Assembly: GCA_947455605.1 (NCBI GenBank)
Contig: CANGOX010000031.1
Coordinates: forward strand, 1 to 34,016
Origin: Chitinophagaceae bacterium
GTDB lineage: Bacteria > Bacteroidota > Bacteroidia > Chitinophagales > Chitinophagaceae
Length of the DNA: 34,016 bases
Reading direction: 5' to 3'
The translations under genes were made by a program, and so were the position numbers. How positions within the stretch are numbered: the stretch's first letter is position 1; each line of letters opens with the position of its first letter. Positions 8,690-16,098 of the stretch are shown here, piece after piece. The notes under the pieces were generated by a model. That model made no database searches, was not told where the DNA came from, and worked only from the letters and a program-made list of their open reading frames with translations.

Positions 8690-8751
8690 ATTCACGCAGA
8701 GGCGCAAAGGCGCAGTTTGTTTTCTTTGCGCCTTTGCGCCTCTGCGTGAAT
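8690..8751. repeat. Inverted repeat B (perfect 25-bp arms)
   Basis: The arms 8690-8714 and 8727-8751 are perfectly complementary over 25 bases with a 12-base loop. Each iterates GGCGCAAAG within ACGCAGAGGCGCAAAGGCGC. It begins two bases after the M14 stop codon. It is the cleanest copy of the family also found at 1527-1585 and, as a GGCACAAAG variant, at 9927-9987. Probable terminator or hairpin. Confidence 0.9.
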
Positions 8752-8800
8752 TCATCTCTCTTTAACAATCGATAAAATATCTTAATCGTATCTTGCACCT

Positions 8801-9595
8801 ATGGCAAAAGTTAAGGCGAAAAAGAATAAACAACCCATCATACTCATCACTAACGATGATGGCGTTACGGCACCCGGCATACGGGCTCTTGTTGAAGCTG
8901 TAAAAGGATTGGGAAAGATCGTTGTGGTTGCACCGGATAAACCGCAGAGTGGCATGGGACATGCGATCACTATCGGCTCTCCGCTGCGTATGCAGAAAGT
9001 GAATGTATTTGAAGGGGTAGAAGCCTATTCAACCAGCGGCACACCGGTGGATTGTGTGAAACTGGCCGTTGATAAAGTGATCCATAGCAAACCCGATATC
9101 TGTTTAAGCGGCATTAACCATGGCGCCAATCATTCCATAAATGTGATCTATTCAGGCACCATGTCTGCGGCACTGGAAGCTTCTATTGAAAGTATCCCAA
9201 GTATCGGTTTCAGTTTGCTCGACCTGAGTATTGAAGCGGATTTTACAGCGGCTAAAAAATATGCCAGGATATTGGTGGAGCATGTATTGAACAGCAAGCA
9301 GCAGGATAAGCACTTATGCTTAAATGTAAATATTCCCAAAGGCGAAGAGAATTTGATCAAAGGCATTAAGATCTGCAGGCAGGCTTATGCCAAATATGAA
9401 GAAGAATTTGATGAGCGTAAAGACCCGCATGGAAGACGTTACTATTGGCTTACAGGTGAGTTCATCAATTTTGATAAGGGCAAGGACACCGATGTATGGG
9501 CTTTGACAAATAATTTTGTGAGTGTGGTACCTGTTCAGTTCGATCTTACCAACCACCTGCTTAAAACCAAGCTGGAAAAAAACTGGAAATTCTGA
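8801..9595 (+). CDS. surE: 5'/3'-nucleotidase SurE
   Basis: A 264-residue SurE phosphatase that removes phosphate from nucleoside 5'- and 3'-monophosphates. Metal ligands correspond to the known set shifted by 11 residues: D19 and D20 (ITNDDG), S50 (KPQSGMGHA) and N106 (SGINHGAN). The basic N-terminal extension (MAKVKAKKNKQ) is slightly longer than usual. A weak promoter-like TATCTTG lies 5 bases before the ATG. The stop shares one base with the next gene. In many Bacteroidota surE is close to lpxB (recalled synteny); here lpxB is 4.6 kb away, separated by a minus-strand block. Confidence 0.95.
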   Translation: MAKVKAKKNKQPIILITNDDGVTAPGIRALVEAVKGLGKIVVVAPDKPQSGMGHAITIGSPLRMQKVNVFEGVEAYSTSGTPVDCVKLAVDKVIHSKPDICLSGINHGANHSINVIYSGTMSAALEASIESIPSIGFSLLDLSIEADFTAAKKYARILVEHVLNSKQQDKHLCLNVNIPKGEENLIKGIKICRQAYAKYEEEFDERKDPHGRRYYWLTGEFINFDKGKDTDVWALTNNFVSVVPVQFDLTNHLLKTKLEKNWKF

Positions 9596-9888
9596 TGCTG
9601 CAAAGAGACAACCTCAAACTGGGTCTGGTATTGGGCTTTATTGCCCCCGTATTTGGCTTTACGGCTTATTACCTGTACAAGTTCCGCAGATTTACTGTGA
9701 ATGAATTCTGGGAAGTGCTGATGATGCAGAAATCACTTCTCTCCGGTATCATCAGTATTGCCTTACTGGCAGATGCGATCCTGTTTACCTTCTATATCAA
9801 TAAACAGAAAGACAAGACCGCTGCCGGGATCTTTATGGCTACCTGTACCTATGCAATTGTGGCTTTGATCTTCAAGTGGTTCTTTTAA
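9595..9888 (+). CDS. Small three-helix membrane protein
   Basis: A 97-residue protein of unknown function. Three hydrophobic stretches are visible, at about residues 8-28 (LGLVLGFIAPVFGFTAYYLY), 47-67 (LLSGIISIALLADAILFTFY) and 78-97 (GIFMATCTYAIVALIFKWFF), with basic loops between them. Its ATG overlaps the surE TGA by one base (TGATG), so it is translationally coupled to surE. I do not recognise a named family with confidence. Confidence 0.8.
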   Translation: MLQRDNLKLGLVLGFIAPVFGFTAYYLYKFRRFTVNEFWEVLMMQKSLLSGIISIALLADAILFTFYINKQKDKTAAGIFMATCTYAIVALIFKWFF

Positions 9889-9926
9889 TCGCAATTCATC
9901 CGTCATCCTAAATATACCACAATCAA

Positions 9927-9987
9927 AACCGTGCCTTTGTGCCTTCGTGTGCAAAGATTCCTCACACAAAGGCACAAAGGCACGGTT
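9927..9987. terminator. Inverted repeat C, probable bidirectional terminator
   Basis: The arms 9927-9951 and 9963-9987 are complementary over 25 bases with one mismatch and an 11-base loop. They use the word GGCACAAAG, a one-base variant of that in repeats A and B. It lies in the convergent gap between the small membrane protein and the amidase, ending 7 bases from the amidase stop. Confidence 0.8.
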
Positions 9988-9994
9988 GGTTTTC

Positions 9995-10930
9995 TTATTT
10001 TTTGATCTCCGCTGATTTTCCGTTGGACTGTTGCGCTTCAAGAGAAAATCTGTAACGTTTAAGGGCTCTTACAATTACATCTGCTGTTTTTTGTTGCCCA
10101 TCTTCACTGGTGATGAATTCTTCTTCTTCGGGGTTAGATAAAAAACCTACTTCCACCAAAATGGCCGGCATGGCCACGGCCTGTAATACCCAGATCCCTT
10201 TTTCATCTCTTTGTTTGGCACCACGGCTTAACCTGCCTGATTTTACAAACTCCTCTTCCACTGCTTCTGCCAGTCTGCGGCTGCGATGGGCAAACTCCTG
10301 TGTGCGGAGTGAGTTGATCATTTTCATAGCCGGGTTCTCATTCTGATTGATCACAAGAATCGCCGTATCACTGAAATTATTCTCCATTAAAGCTTCTTCC
10401 TTGTCCTTTGTTTTGCCTACTCCCCAGATATAGGTCTCTGTTCCTGAAGCGGGATTAGGGCTTGTCCAGTAACGGTATTCAGGTACTTTTTTGGTGGTCT
10501 TCTTTCCTTTCTTCTTAACGGTTTTAGTGGTATAGCCCACGATCTCAGAATGCCTGATCGCATTTACATCATTACAGTGGATGGAGATGAACAGTTCGCC
10601 TTTAGCGGCATTGGCTTTATTGGCTTTAACAATGGGGCTGTTGAACTCATCGGTGGTGCGGGTCATGATCACATCAATGTCTGGCATTTCGGCGTTGATG
10701 GTAGCCTGCAACTTTAATGCAATGGCAAGGGCCACATCTTTTTCTTCCATGCGTTTGCCTGATGCACCATAGAATTTACCGGCGGCTCCGGCGCTGCCTC
10801 CATGACCGGCATCGATTACTACACGCTTCAGGGGTTGTTTCTGTACTTTGTTCTTATCAACAGGGTCGGATGCATGCACGGTAATTACAAAGGAGAATAT
10901 CCAGAAAAGAATAGCCGCTGTTTTATGCAT
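9995..10930 (-). CDS. N-acetylmuramoyl-L-alanine amidase (Amidase_3)
   Basis: A 311-residue exported peptidoglycan amidase that cleaves between MurNAc and L-Ala. It has a signal peptide (MHKTAAILFWIFSFVITVHA). The zinc ligands are H43 (VIDAGHGG), E63 (RMEEKD) and H118 (SIHCND), and E260 (ILVEVGF) is the catalytic glutamate. The catalytic domain contains an insertion of about 65 residues (~residues 123-190), including a lysine-rich loop (KTVKKKGKKTTKK) and YRYWTSPNP, before the second half; similar insertions that gate activity occur in AmiA/B/C-type amidases. The start at 10930 gives the signal peptide and lies 32 bases after TACCTTTG. It follows blaI and the M56 gene on the same strand but appears to have its own promoter. 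Confidence 0.92.
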   Translation of the reverse strand: MHKTAAILFWIFSFVITVHASDPVDKNKVQKQPLKRVVIDAGHGGSAGAAGKFYGASGKRMEEKDVALAIALKLQATINAEMPDIDVIMTRTTDEFNSPIVKANKANAAKGELFISIHCNDVNAIRHSEIVGYTTKTVKKKGKKTTKKVPEYRYWTSPNPASGTETYIWGVGKTKDKEEALMENNFSDTAILVINQNENPAMKMINSLRTQEFAHRSRRLAEAVEEEFVKSGRLSRGAKQRDEKGIWVLQAVAMPAILVEVGFLSNPEEEEFITSEDGQQKTADVIVRALKRYRFSLEAQQSNGKSAEIKK

Positions 10931-10962
10931 TGATTTCGAATTTGGGGGATTCGTGTAAAATG

Positions 10963-10970
10963 CAAAGGTA
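10963..10970 (-). promoter_or_regulatory. -7 element TACCTTTG of the amidase gene
   Basis: TACCTTTG on the minus strand matches TAnnTTTG, 32 bases before the amidase ATG. No good -33 element is seen. Together with the hairpin at 11001-11034 it suggests the amidase is transcribed separately from the M56 gene. Confidence 0.5.
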
Positions 10971-11000
10971 GGCAACTATTTTAAAATGCAGATGGGGTGG

Positions 11001-11034
11001 AACTTTTGGAAAATTGTAAAGCTTTCCAAAAGTT
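11001..11034 (-). terminator. Hairpin over the stop of the M56 sensor gene
   Basis: Perfect 12-base arms AACTTTTGGAAA (11001-11012) and TTTCCAAAAGTT (11023-11034) with a 10-base loop. The arm overlaps the last coding bases of the M56 gene. There is no T-tract after it, so it could be an RNA-stabilising hairpin instead of a classic intrinsic terminator. Confidence 0.55.
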
Positions 11035-13621
11035 ATTGCATCATTTTTTGAACTTCGCCTGGTGTTAAAGTCTTTGAAGACACCAGTAATACACCTTTAC
11101 CATATTTATCTATGGTTTCTCCTGTTTCACTGGCAGCTACCAATGTAAAATCTGAACGCTTGAATTTGCTGTTAAGTTCCTGAGGCGTCATTCGTTTACC
11201 ATTTACGATCACGATATCTGTTTTGCCATCGATCTGCGCTATTCCGCCTCCGCCGGTAACTACACAGGAACTTCCTTCAATGGTGAAAAAAGTTTTGGTA
11301 TTATTGGCTTTCGCTTTCTCAAGTTGGATCTCGATTAATCTTTCTCTGGCTGTTTTTTTAATCTCTTCTCTTGCTTTTCCATTTTTTTGGGAGATATTGA
11401 TATTTTCATTTTTTTGTTGCTCATATTTCTTCAGTTTGTCTCTAACGTCTTTATCAGTTTGGATATTGATATCATCCGAAGAAACCACCCAGGTTATTTT
11501 CTGTTTATGCCGATAGATCACTTTTTTTCCATTCTGCTCAGCAGGCACCCACTTCGGGCCTTTTTCGATCATGCGAATGGCTTCTTGCTTGGTACCATAG
11601 CCGGGATCATTCTCTGCCTGTATATCACTCAGGTTCCCTTCTTTATCAACAATAAAAGAAACCACTACCGTGTATTTACCTGGAGGCCCGCCTTTATCCA
11701 CGAGCATATCCCTGTTCAAATTTCTTTGCAGGTATTTTTGCCAGGCTACATCGCCTCCCGGAAATTGGGCAGGTGTCTGCGTTTGTGTAAATAGCGGTTG
11801 GCCTTCATATGCCGGTTTGCGGGGATTTTGTTTTTTGTATTCCTCGGCATATGCTTTTGTAGTGATCATGATCACACCGTCTTTTCCTTCCTCACCATAT
11901 AAGCCTTTGGCTGTACTGTCTTTTACGATATTAATTGTTGCAATACTATTGGGATCAAGTGTTTCGAGAATCGTGCGATCAACTTTGTTTCCGTCAAGGA
12001 TCACCTGTACTTTTTTATTTAAGAAAGTTGAATTTAACGAAGTGGGTTTGGATGGATACCCTTTCACATATACATCTCTGGGTGGCATTATCCAGTTACC
12101 GTCTTTATCTCTATATCCAACCTGTGCCATTTCTTCTCCTTGCTTATGGTTTGTAACAGTTACTTTAGGAAACAGGTTGGAGGATGCCAATGCATTTGCT
12201 TTTGTTTTTATAATGATTACCCCATTCTTGCCTTCTTCCCCATACAAAGCTTTGGCACTTGCCCCCTTTAAAACATCTACCGACTCAATATTTTCGGTAT
12301 GCATTTTCATTTCGTTAAAAGTTGCACTGTCAACTTTTTTACCATCAATGATCATCAATGGCTTTTTAAGCGCCTGTGCTTTCGTAGTTATGATCACAAT
12401 ACCATTTTTCCCTTCCTCCCCATATACGGTAGAAGTGGCCGACTCTCCTTTCAATACATCCACAGAATTGATCAGGTTCGGATCTAATGCACTCATTGTA
12501 CTATAAGGTACTTTTTGGCCATCCAGAATAATTAAAGGGTTATTTGACATACCCGATCTGTTAACCGGAATGATCTTTACCACATCATTCTTATCCTTTC
12601 CCTGTATATAAACCGTATCGGCCTGAACAATTACGGTATCTTTTTTTGCAGCCGGATTTATTGGAATATCTTCTACCGCTATCATCTGTCTCCCTTTTTC
12701 TACAGCCTTCTCTACAACAGAAGCAACTGATATTGTTAATTGCCTTTCTTCTTTATTTCTAAAGGCAAATAATACCACCACTACCCCCAGTAATGGCAGC
12801 ACCACCAATCTTCTGATATAACTAAAGCGTGGATTGTGATTATTCGTAAGCATTTGCAGTCTTCTTTTGATGGGTGAGAAAAAGAACGGATTGGTTAACA
12901 TGAATTGCTGTTGCGGATAGGCCGCAGTAAGCAACATCTGTGCAAGAGAAGAGGTATCGCCGTTGCGAACTGCTTTTCTGTCGGCAATAAATTCATGGAT
13001 CATCTCTAACTCCTTTTTGATCAACCAGAAAAAAGGATTGAACCAACCAACGATCAAAACGATCTGTATCAGTAATTTATCGAAGGAATGTTTTTGCCGT
13101 ACATGGGTTAATTCATGTTGCAGGATCTGTTTACCCGATTCGCTGCGGATATCAATTTCTTCGTTCCAGAAGATATAACGGAAAAAAGAAAAGGGAGTGC
13201 CCTGTGCATGGGTTAAGATGAGGTACACATCACCCACCGATCTACAGGCATGTGTTTTGAGTAATTGATACAACTTAATAAATGCACGGATCATACCGAA
13301 CAATAAAATACCGGATACCATAAAATAAGTAACCCCTGCAAATACTTCCCAATTCCAATGAAACCCTTTTCGGGTAAAGCTTTCTATTTCCGAATTACTA
13401 TCGGCTACAATATTTAAAAATTGTAAGGGGTCATTGTATACAGCTGCATGTCCCCATTTGATCTTGATCAATGGTACGATCCAGGCCAATACTGTAATGG
13501 CTAACAGATAGAACCGGTTGTACTGGTGAAAGCGTTTATTACGCAGCACCAGCCAGTAATACCCCATCATGAGCGCGGTACAGAGTATTACCTGCAAAAA
13601 GTAATAGGCAATCGGTAACAT
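11033..13621 (-). CDS. BlaR1-type M56 metallopeptidase fused to plug-like repeats and a TonB C-terminal domain
   Basis: An 862-residue membrane sensor. Hydrophobic segments at about 3-25, 36-54, 94-117 and 270-287 frame an M56 zinc peptidase with HELTH (169-173) and the HEFIAD segment (E210). After the last membrane segment come three repeats resembling the plug domain of SusC/TonB-dependent receptors (about 362-416, 420-476 and 537-591). Each carries (I/V)LDGxxV or IIDGKKV, then (V/I)xVLKG or IVKD, then YGEEGKxG and I(T/K)TKA. A TonB C-terminal domain follows (about 615-712: PAQFPGGDVAWQKYL), then a charged helix and a degenerate fourth repeat (803-850). It lies 5 bases after blaI. By family it should cleave BlaI, or trigger its loss, in response to an envelope signal; the ligand is unknown. 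Confidence 0.9.
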   Translation of the reverse strand: MLPIAYYFLQVILCTALMMGYYWLVLRNKRFHQYNRFYLLAITVLAWIVPLIKIKWGHAAVYNDPLQFLNIVADSNSEIESFTRKGFHWNWEVFAGVTYFMVSGILLFGMIRAFIKLYQLLKTHACRSVGDVYLILTHAQGTPFSFFRYIFWNEEIDIRSESGKQILQHELTHVRQKHSFDKLLIQIVLIVGWFNPFFWLIKKELEMIHEFIADRKAVRNGDTSSLAQMLLTAAYPQQQFMLTNPFFFSPIKRRLQMLTNNHNPRFSYIRRLVVLPLLGVVVVLFAFRNKEERQLTISVASVVEKAVEKGRQMIAVEDIPINPAAKKDTVIVQADTVYIQGKDKNDVVKIIPVNRSGMSNNPLIILDGQKVPYSTMSALDPNLINSVDVLKGESATSTVYGEEGKNGIVIITTKAQALKKPLMIIDGKKVDSATFNEMKMHTENIESVDVLKGASAKALYGEEGKNGVIIIKTKANALASSNLFPKVTVTNHKQGEEMAQVGYRDKDGNWIMPPRDVYVKGYPSKPTSLNSTFLNKKVQVILDGNKVDRTILETLDPNSIATINIVKDSTAKGLYGEEGKDGVIMITTKAYAEEYKKQNPRKPAYEGQPLFTQTQTPAQFPGGDVAWQKYLQRNLNRDMLVDKGGPPGKYTVVVSFIVDKEGNLSDIQAENDPGYGTKQEAIRMIEKGPKWVPAEQNGKKVIYRHKQKITWVVSSDDINIQTDKDVRDKLKKYEQQKNENINISQKNGKAREEIKKTARERLIEIQLEKAKANNTKTFFTIEGSSCVVTGGGGIAQIDGKTDIVIVNGKRMTPQELNSKFKRSDFTLVAASETGETIDKYGKGVLLVSSKTLTPGEVQKMMQ

Positions 13622-13626
13622 GGCAA

Positions 13627-13989
13627 TTATTTTTTAGCGTGTTTGATCTGTTGCAATAACATTTCCAATTCTTTCACACTGATATCTTTCTGTTTTACCA
13701 TAAACGATACGGCATCACTGAAAGAACCTTCAAAATATCCGTCCACCAAAGTGCGGATAGTGCTGGATGAATAGTCTTGTTTTGATACCAATGGATAATA
13801 CTGGTGTACCCTGCCTATCGGCGTTACACCTACAAATCCTTTGTCCACTAAAATTTTTACAATGGTGGCCACTGTATTGGAATGCGGCCTGGGTTCCGGT
13901 TGTGCTTCTACAATGTCTTTCAGAAAAGCTTCTTCCAGCTTCCAGATGCTTTGCATGATCTGCTCTTCTGCTTTTGTTAATGGCTTCAT
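13627..13989 (-). CDS. blaI: BlaI/MecI-family transcriptional repressor
   Basis: A 120-residue winged-helix repressor. The N-terminal LTKAEEQIMQSIW and the recognition region (HSNTVATIVKILVDKGFVG) are typical of BlaI/MecI; the C-terminal helices (SVKELEMLLQQIKHAKK) provide dimerisation. It lies 5 bases upstream of the M56 sensor, the standard repressor-sensor pair. No beta-lactamase gene is in the window, so the regulated function need not be beta-lactam resistance; the same-strand amidase is one candidate. Two palindromes just upstream are probable autoregulatory operators. Confidence 0.93.
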   Translation of the reverse strand: MKPLTKAEEQIMQSIWKLEEAFLKDIVEAQPEPRPHSNTVATIVKILVDKGFVGVTPIGRVHQYYPLVSKQDYSSSTIRTLVDGYFEGSFSDAVSFMVKQKDISVKELEMLLQQIKHAKK

Positions 13990-14019
13990 GGGGGTGTATT
14001 TGATTGATAAAGTAAACTT

Positions 14020-14058
14020 AAAACTAATTTTTTAGTTTTCAAACTATTTTTTTAGTTT
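14020..14058. promoter_or_regulatory. Tandem palindromic BlaI operators
   Basis: The first palindrome has 8-base arms AAAACTAA and TTAGTTTT (14020-14039, 4-base spacer). The second has 6-base arms AAACTA and TAGTTT (14041-14058, 6-base spacer). The centres are exactly 20 bases apart, about two helical turns, which suits two repressor dimers on one face. They lie 31 bases upstream of the blaI start codon and also upstream of lpxB on the other strand. Binding by this BlaI is inferred. Confidence 0.6.
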
Positions 14059-14130
14059 ATATTAAATAAATCCTTCATTTCTACCGCTGTTAAGCGGAAA
14101 CCAAGTTGTATTTTGCAGCCTAATCTAATT

Positions 14131-14152
14131 CCCCCTTCAGGGGGCCAGGGGG
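14131..14152. repeat. CCCCC/GGGGG repeat abutting the lpxB start
   Basis: CCCCC-TTCA-GGGGG (14131-14144) is followed by a second G5 block (14148-14152), one base before the lpxB ATG. Either G block could pair with the C block, so the ribosome-entry region of lpxB may switch between hairpins. A weaker hairpin CCGCT/AGCGG lies at 14084-14097. Confidence 0.6.
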
Positions 14153-14153
14153 T

Positions 14154-15254
14154 ATGAAATATTATATCATTTCCGGAGAAGCGAGCGGCGATCTGCATGG
14201 CAGTAACCTGATCAGGCAATTACATTTGCAGGATCTGCATGCAGATATCCGATGCTGGGGTGGTGATCTGATGGAGCAGGCCGGAGCAACCCTGGTAAAG
14301 CATTACCGCGATCTTGCTTTTATGGGTTTTGCCGAAGTAGTGGCCAACCTGCCCACGATCTTTAAAAATATCCGTTTCTGTAAAGAAGATATCCTTGCTT
14401 TTCAACCCGATGTATTGGTGTTAATCGATTATCCCGGCTTCAACCTTCGCATGGCAGAATGGGCCAAGAAAGAAGGGATCAAAGTGGTGTATTATATCTC
14501 ACCTCAGGTATGGGCATGGAAAGCGAACAGGGTAAAGAAAATGAAACAGTGTATTGACCTGATGTTGTGTATCCTTCCGTTTGAGAAAGACTATTATAGG
14601 GATAAGTGGAACTGGGATGTTGAATATGTTGGACATCCTTTGGTGGAAGTGATAGATCAGTCCATGGACCATGGACCATGGACCATGGACAAAAATATCA
14701 TTGCTTTATTGCCCGGTAGCAGAAAACAGGAGATCAGCAAGAAGCTCCCCATTATGCTTGAGGTGGCTAAATCCTTTCCAGAATACCAGTTTGTTGTAGC
14801 ACAGGCACCGGGATTGGATAATGAATTCTATGCTCCTTTTATGGCACCCTATCAAAATGTATCCTCTGTACAGAATAAAACCTATGATCTTTTATTGAAA
14901 GCAAAAGCTGCTTTGGTTACCAGTGGAACCGCTACGCTGGAAACCGCTTTGTTTGGTGTGCCGGAGATCGTTTGTTATAAGGGAAGTAATGTGAGTTATC
15001 AGATCGCAAAGCGCCTGATCAAAATTAAATATATCTCATTGGTGAATCTGATCATGGATAAGCTGGTAGTTAAGGAATTGATACAGGATGAATTGACTAC
15101 CGCCAATCTTGTAAAAGAATTAGGCTTATTGCTTACAGATGAATCACGGAAAACTGAATTGGTGAATGATTATACCCATCTGAAAGCCTTACTGGCAGCG
15201 GGGGGACATGCATCGGCCCAGGCAGCAAAAAAGATCGTAGCCATGATCAGTTGA
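14154..15254 (+). CDS. lpxB: Lipid-A-disaccharide synthase
   Basis: A 366-residue glycosyltransferase (GT19) that joins UDP-diacylglucosamine and lipid X to form the lipid A disaccharide at the inner membrane. Family signatures: SGEASGDLHG (7-16), the IDYPGFNLR segment, YISPQVWAW (114-122), VGHPLVEV (159-166), LLPGSRKQEI (185-194), and TSGTATLETA. The start is fixed by the N-terminal SGEASGD motif. Residues 170-179 (SMDHGPWTMD) are not family sequence: they are encoded by four exact 7-bp CCATGGA units. The gene ends in an 8-base convergent overlap with the DUF922 gene. Confidence 0.96.
   Translation: MKYYIISGEASGDLHGSNLIRQLHLQDLHADIRCWGGDLMEQAGATLVKHYRDLAFMGFAEVVANLPTIFKNIRFCKEDILAFQPDVLVLIDYPGFNLRMAEWAKKEGIKVVYYISPQVWAWKANRVKKMKQCIDLMLCILPFEKDYYRDKWNWDVEYVGHPLVEVIDQSMDHGPWTMDKNIIALLPGSRKQEISKKLPIMLEVAKSFPEYQFVVAQAPGLDNEFYAPFMAPYQNVSSVQNKTYDLLLKAKAALVTSGTATLETALFGVPEIVCYKGSNVSYQIAKRLIKIKYISLVNLIMDKLVVKELIQDELTTANLVKELGLLLTDESRKTELVNDYTHLKALLAAGGHASAQAAKKIVAMIS
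14662..14690 (+). repeat. 7-bp tandem repeat (CCATGGA x4) inside lpxB
   Basis: Four exact CCATGGA units (14662-14689) plus one further C. It lies in the linker between the two halves of LpxB. Because 7 is not a multiple of 3, loss or gain of one unit would shift the frame and truncate the protein. Confidence 0.95.
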
Positions 15255-15816
15255 GGGTAATCACATAACTGCTGCCCTCATATTCACCCAGTTTTTTAAG
15301 GAGATTATCCATCTTTCTTGTCCACTCTTTCTGTTTCTCCGCATTCACTGAGTGATTGGTTTCCAGATCATACACTTCATCCATCTCTTTACGAAGATCT
15401 GTGATCATTTTACCAAACTCAGCAACCGATGAAAAAATATTGGTACTGGTAAAACGCCGGTTCATGATCTCTTTCATCAATAAACGTTTATGGTATTCGG
15501 CAATATCAAAATGGGTCTGCTCATGTTCAAGCAGCCTGCCACTTGATGCTCTTTTTACCCATGACCGGCAGGGATAAAAATAACAGGTGACCATAAACCT
15601 TGCAAAACGCTCTGCAGTGGATATTTTGTAAAAGATACTGATATCAGAAAGCGCATCGGCATTACTTCGTTTATCCGCTAATGCTTTGAAGTTTTTCCAT
15701 TTCAGATCGTGATGCTTTGACCAGGCGATACTGTCGCAGTGCTGACAAAAAACCATAACAGGAAACAAGAAGAGAATACACAAAAAGATTGCTGTTCTTG
15801 TCATTTGACCGAGCAT
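15247..15816 (-). CDS. DUF922-like secreted metalloprotease
   Basis: A 189-residue protein with a hydrophobic N-terminus (IFLCILFLFPVMVFCQ) acting as signal peptide. A zinc-protease-like motif HEQTH (98-102, in LLEHEQTHFDIAEYHKR) matches the DUF922 family of predicted secreted Zn-dependent proteases. Substrate unknown. A second in-frame ATG lies at 15804; I prefer 15816 because it overlaps the stop of the small upstream gene by one base (TAATG), the usual sign of translational coupling. The 3' end overlaps lpxB by 8 bases on the opposite strand. Confidence 0.75.
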   Translation of the reverse strand: MLGQMTRTAIFLCILFLFPVMVFCQHCDSIAWSKHHDLKWKNFKALADKRSNADALSDISIFYKISTAERFARFMVTCYFYPCRSWVKRASSGRLLEHEQTHFDIAEYHKRLLMKEIMNRRFTSTNIFSSVAEFGKMITDLRKEMDEVYDLETNHSVNAEKQKEWTRKMDNLLKKLGEYEGSSYVITLN

Positions 15817-15995
15817 TATTTTCTGATCAGGGGAAGAATGAGCAGTTTAAAAATAATGATCACTACCGCCACAAGGAACATGATCAATGAGATCCGGTTC
15901 ATGCCATGCATGTATTTCATCCATTGGGTGCGGGGTTCGTTGGGGTCTCTTTTTTTGATGTAGAGGTATTCGGCTATTTGTTTCCAGATGCCCAT
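15816..15995 (-). CDS. Small DUF6728-like membrane protein
   Basis: A 59-residue protein, too short for common ORF cut-offs. It begins MGIWKQIAEYLYIKKRDPNE, continues with KYMHGMNRIS, and has one membrane helix at about 36-56 (SLIMFLVAVVIIIFKLLILP). It resembles the small DUF6728 proteins of Bacteroidota as I remember them; function unknown. The stop shares one base with the start of the DUF922 gene. A near-consensus promoter (TACCTTTA) is present on the minus strand about 30 bases upstream. Confidence 0.8.
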   Translation of the reverse strand: MGIWKQIAEYLYIKKRDPNEPRTQWMKYMHGMNRISLIMFLVAVVIIIFKLLILPLIRK

Positions 15996-16046
15996 GGGGA
16001 ATTTGTTTATTGGTTTTCAATATAAAGGTAACAAGGCTTTACTTAA

Positions 16047-16078
16047 TTGGTTCAGCAAACATATTCTGATTAGATTTG
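16047..16078 (+). promoter_or_regulatory. Promoter of the acylase gene (TTGG-N20-TAGATTTG)
   Basis: TAGATTTG (16071-16078) is an exact TAnnTTTG and TTGG (16047-16050) sits 20 bases upstream, the proper -33/-7 spacing. Transcription would begin near 16085. This excludes the upstream ATG at 15988 and supports a start at 16090 or 16099. Confidence 0.65.
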
Positions 16079-16098
16079 TAATAACCGAAATGATTGCT

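Noticed and set aside
8313..8798. 161-codon minus-strand frame
   Set aside because: Antisense to the M14 C-terminus and reading through inverted repeat B.
11670..12506. 278-codon plus-strand frame
   Set aside because: It is antisense to the plug-like repeats of the M56 gene. Its length comes from the repeated codons of the real gene; no family signature.
14661..14690. Frameshift in lpxB caused by the 7-bp repeat
   Set aside because: With four units the frame is maintained; LLPGSRKQEI follows correctly.
15988..16098. N-terminal extension of the acylase
   Set aside because: It precedes the TTGG-N20-TAGATTTG promoter and hides the signal peptide.
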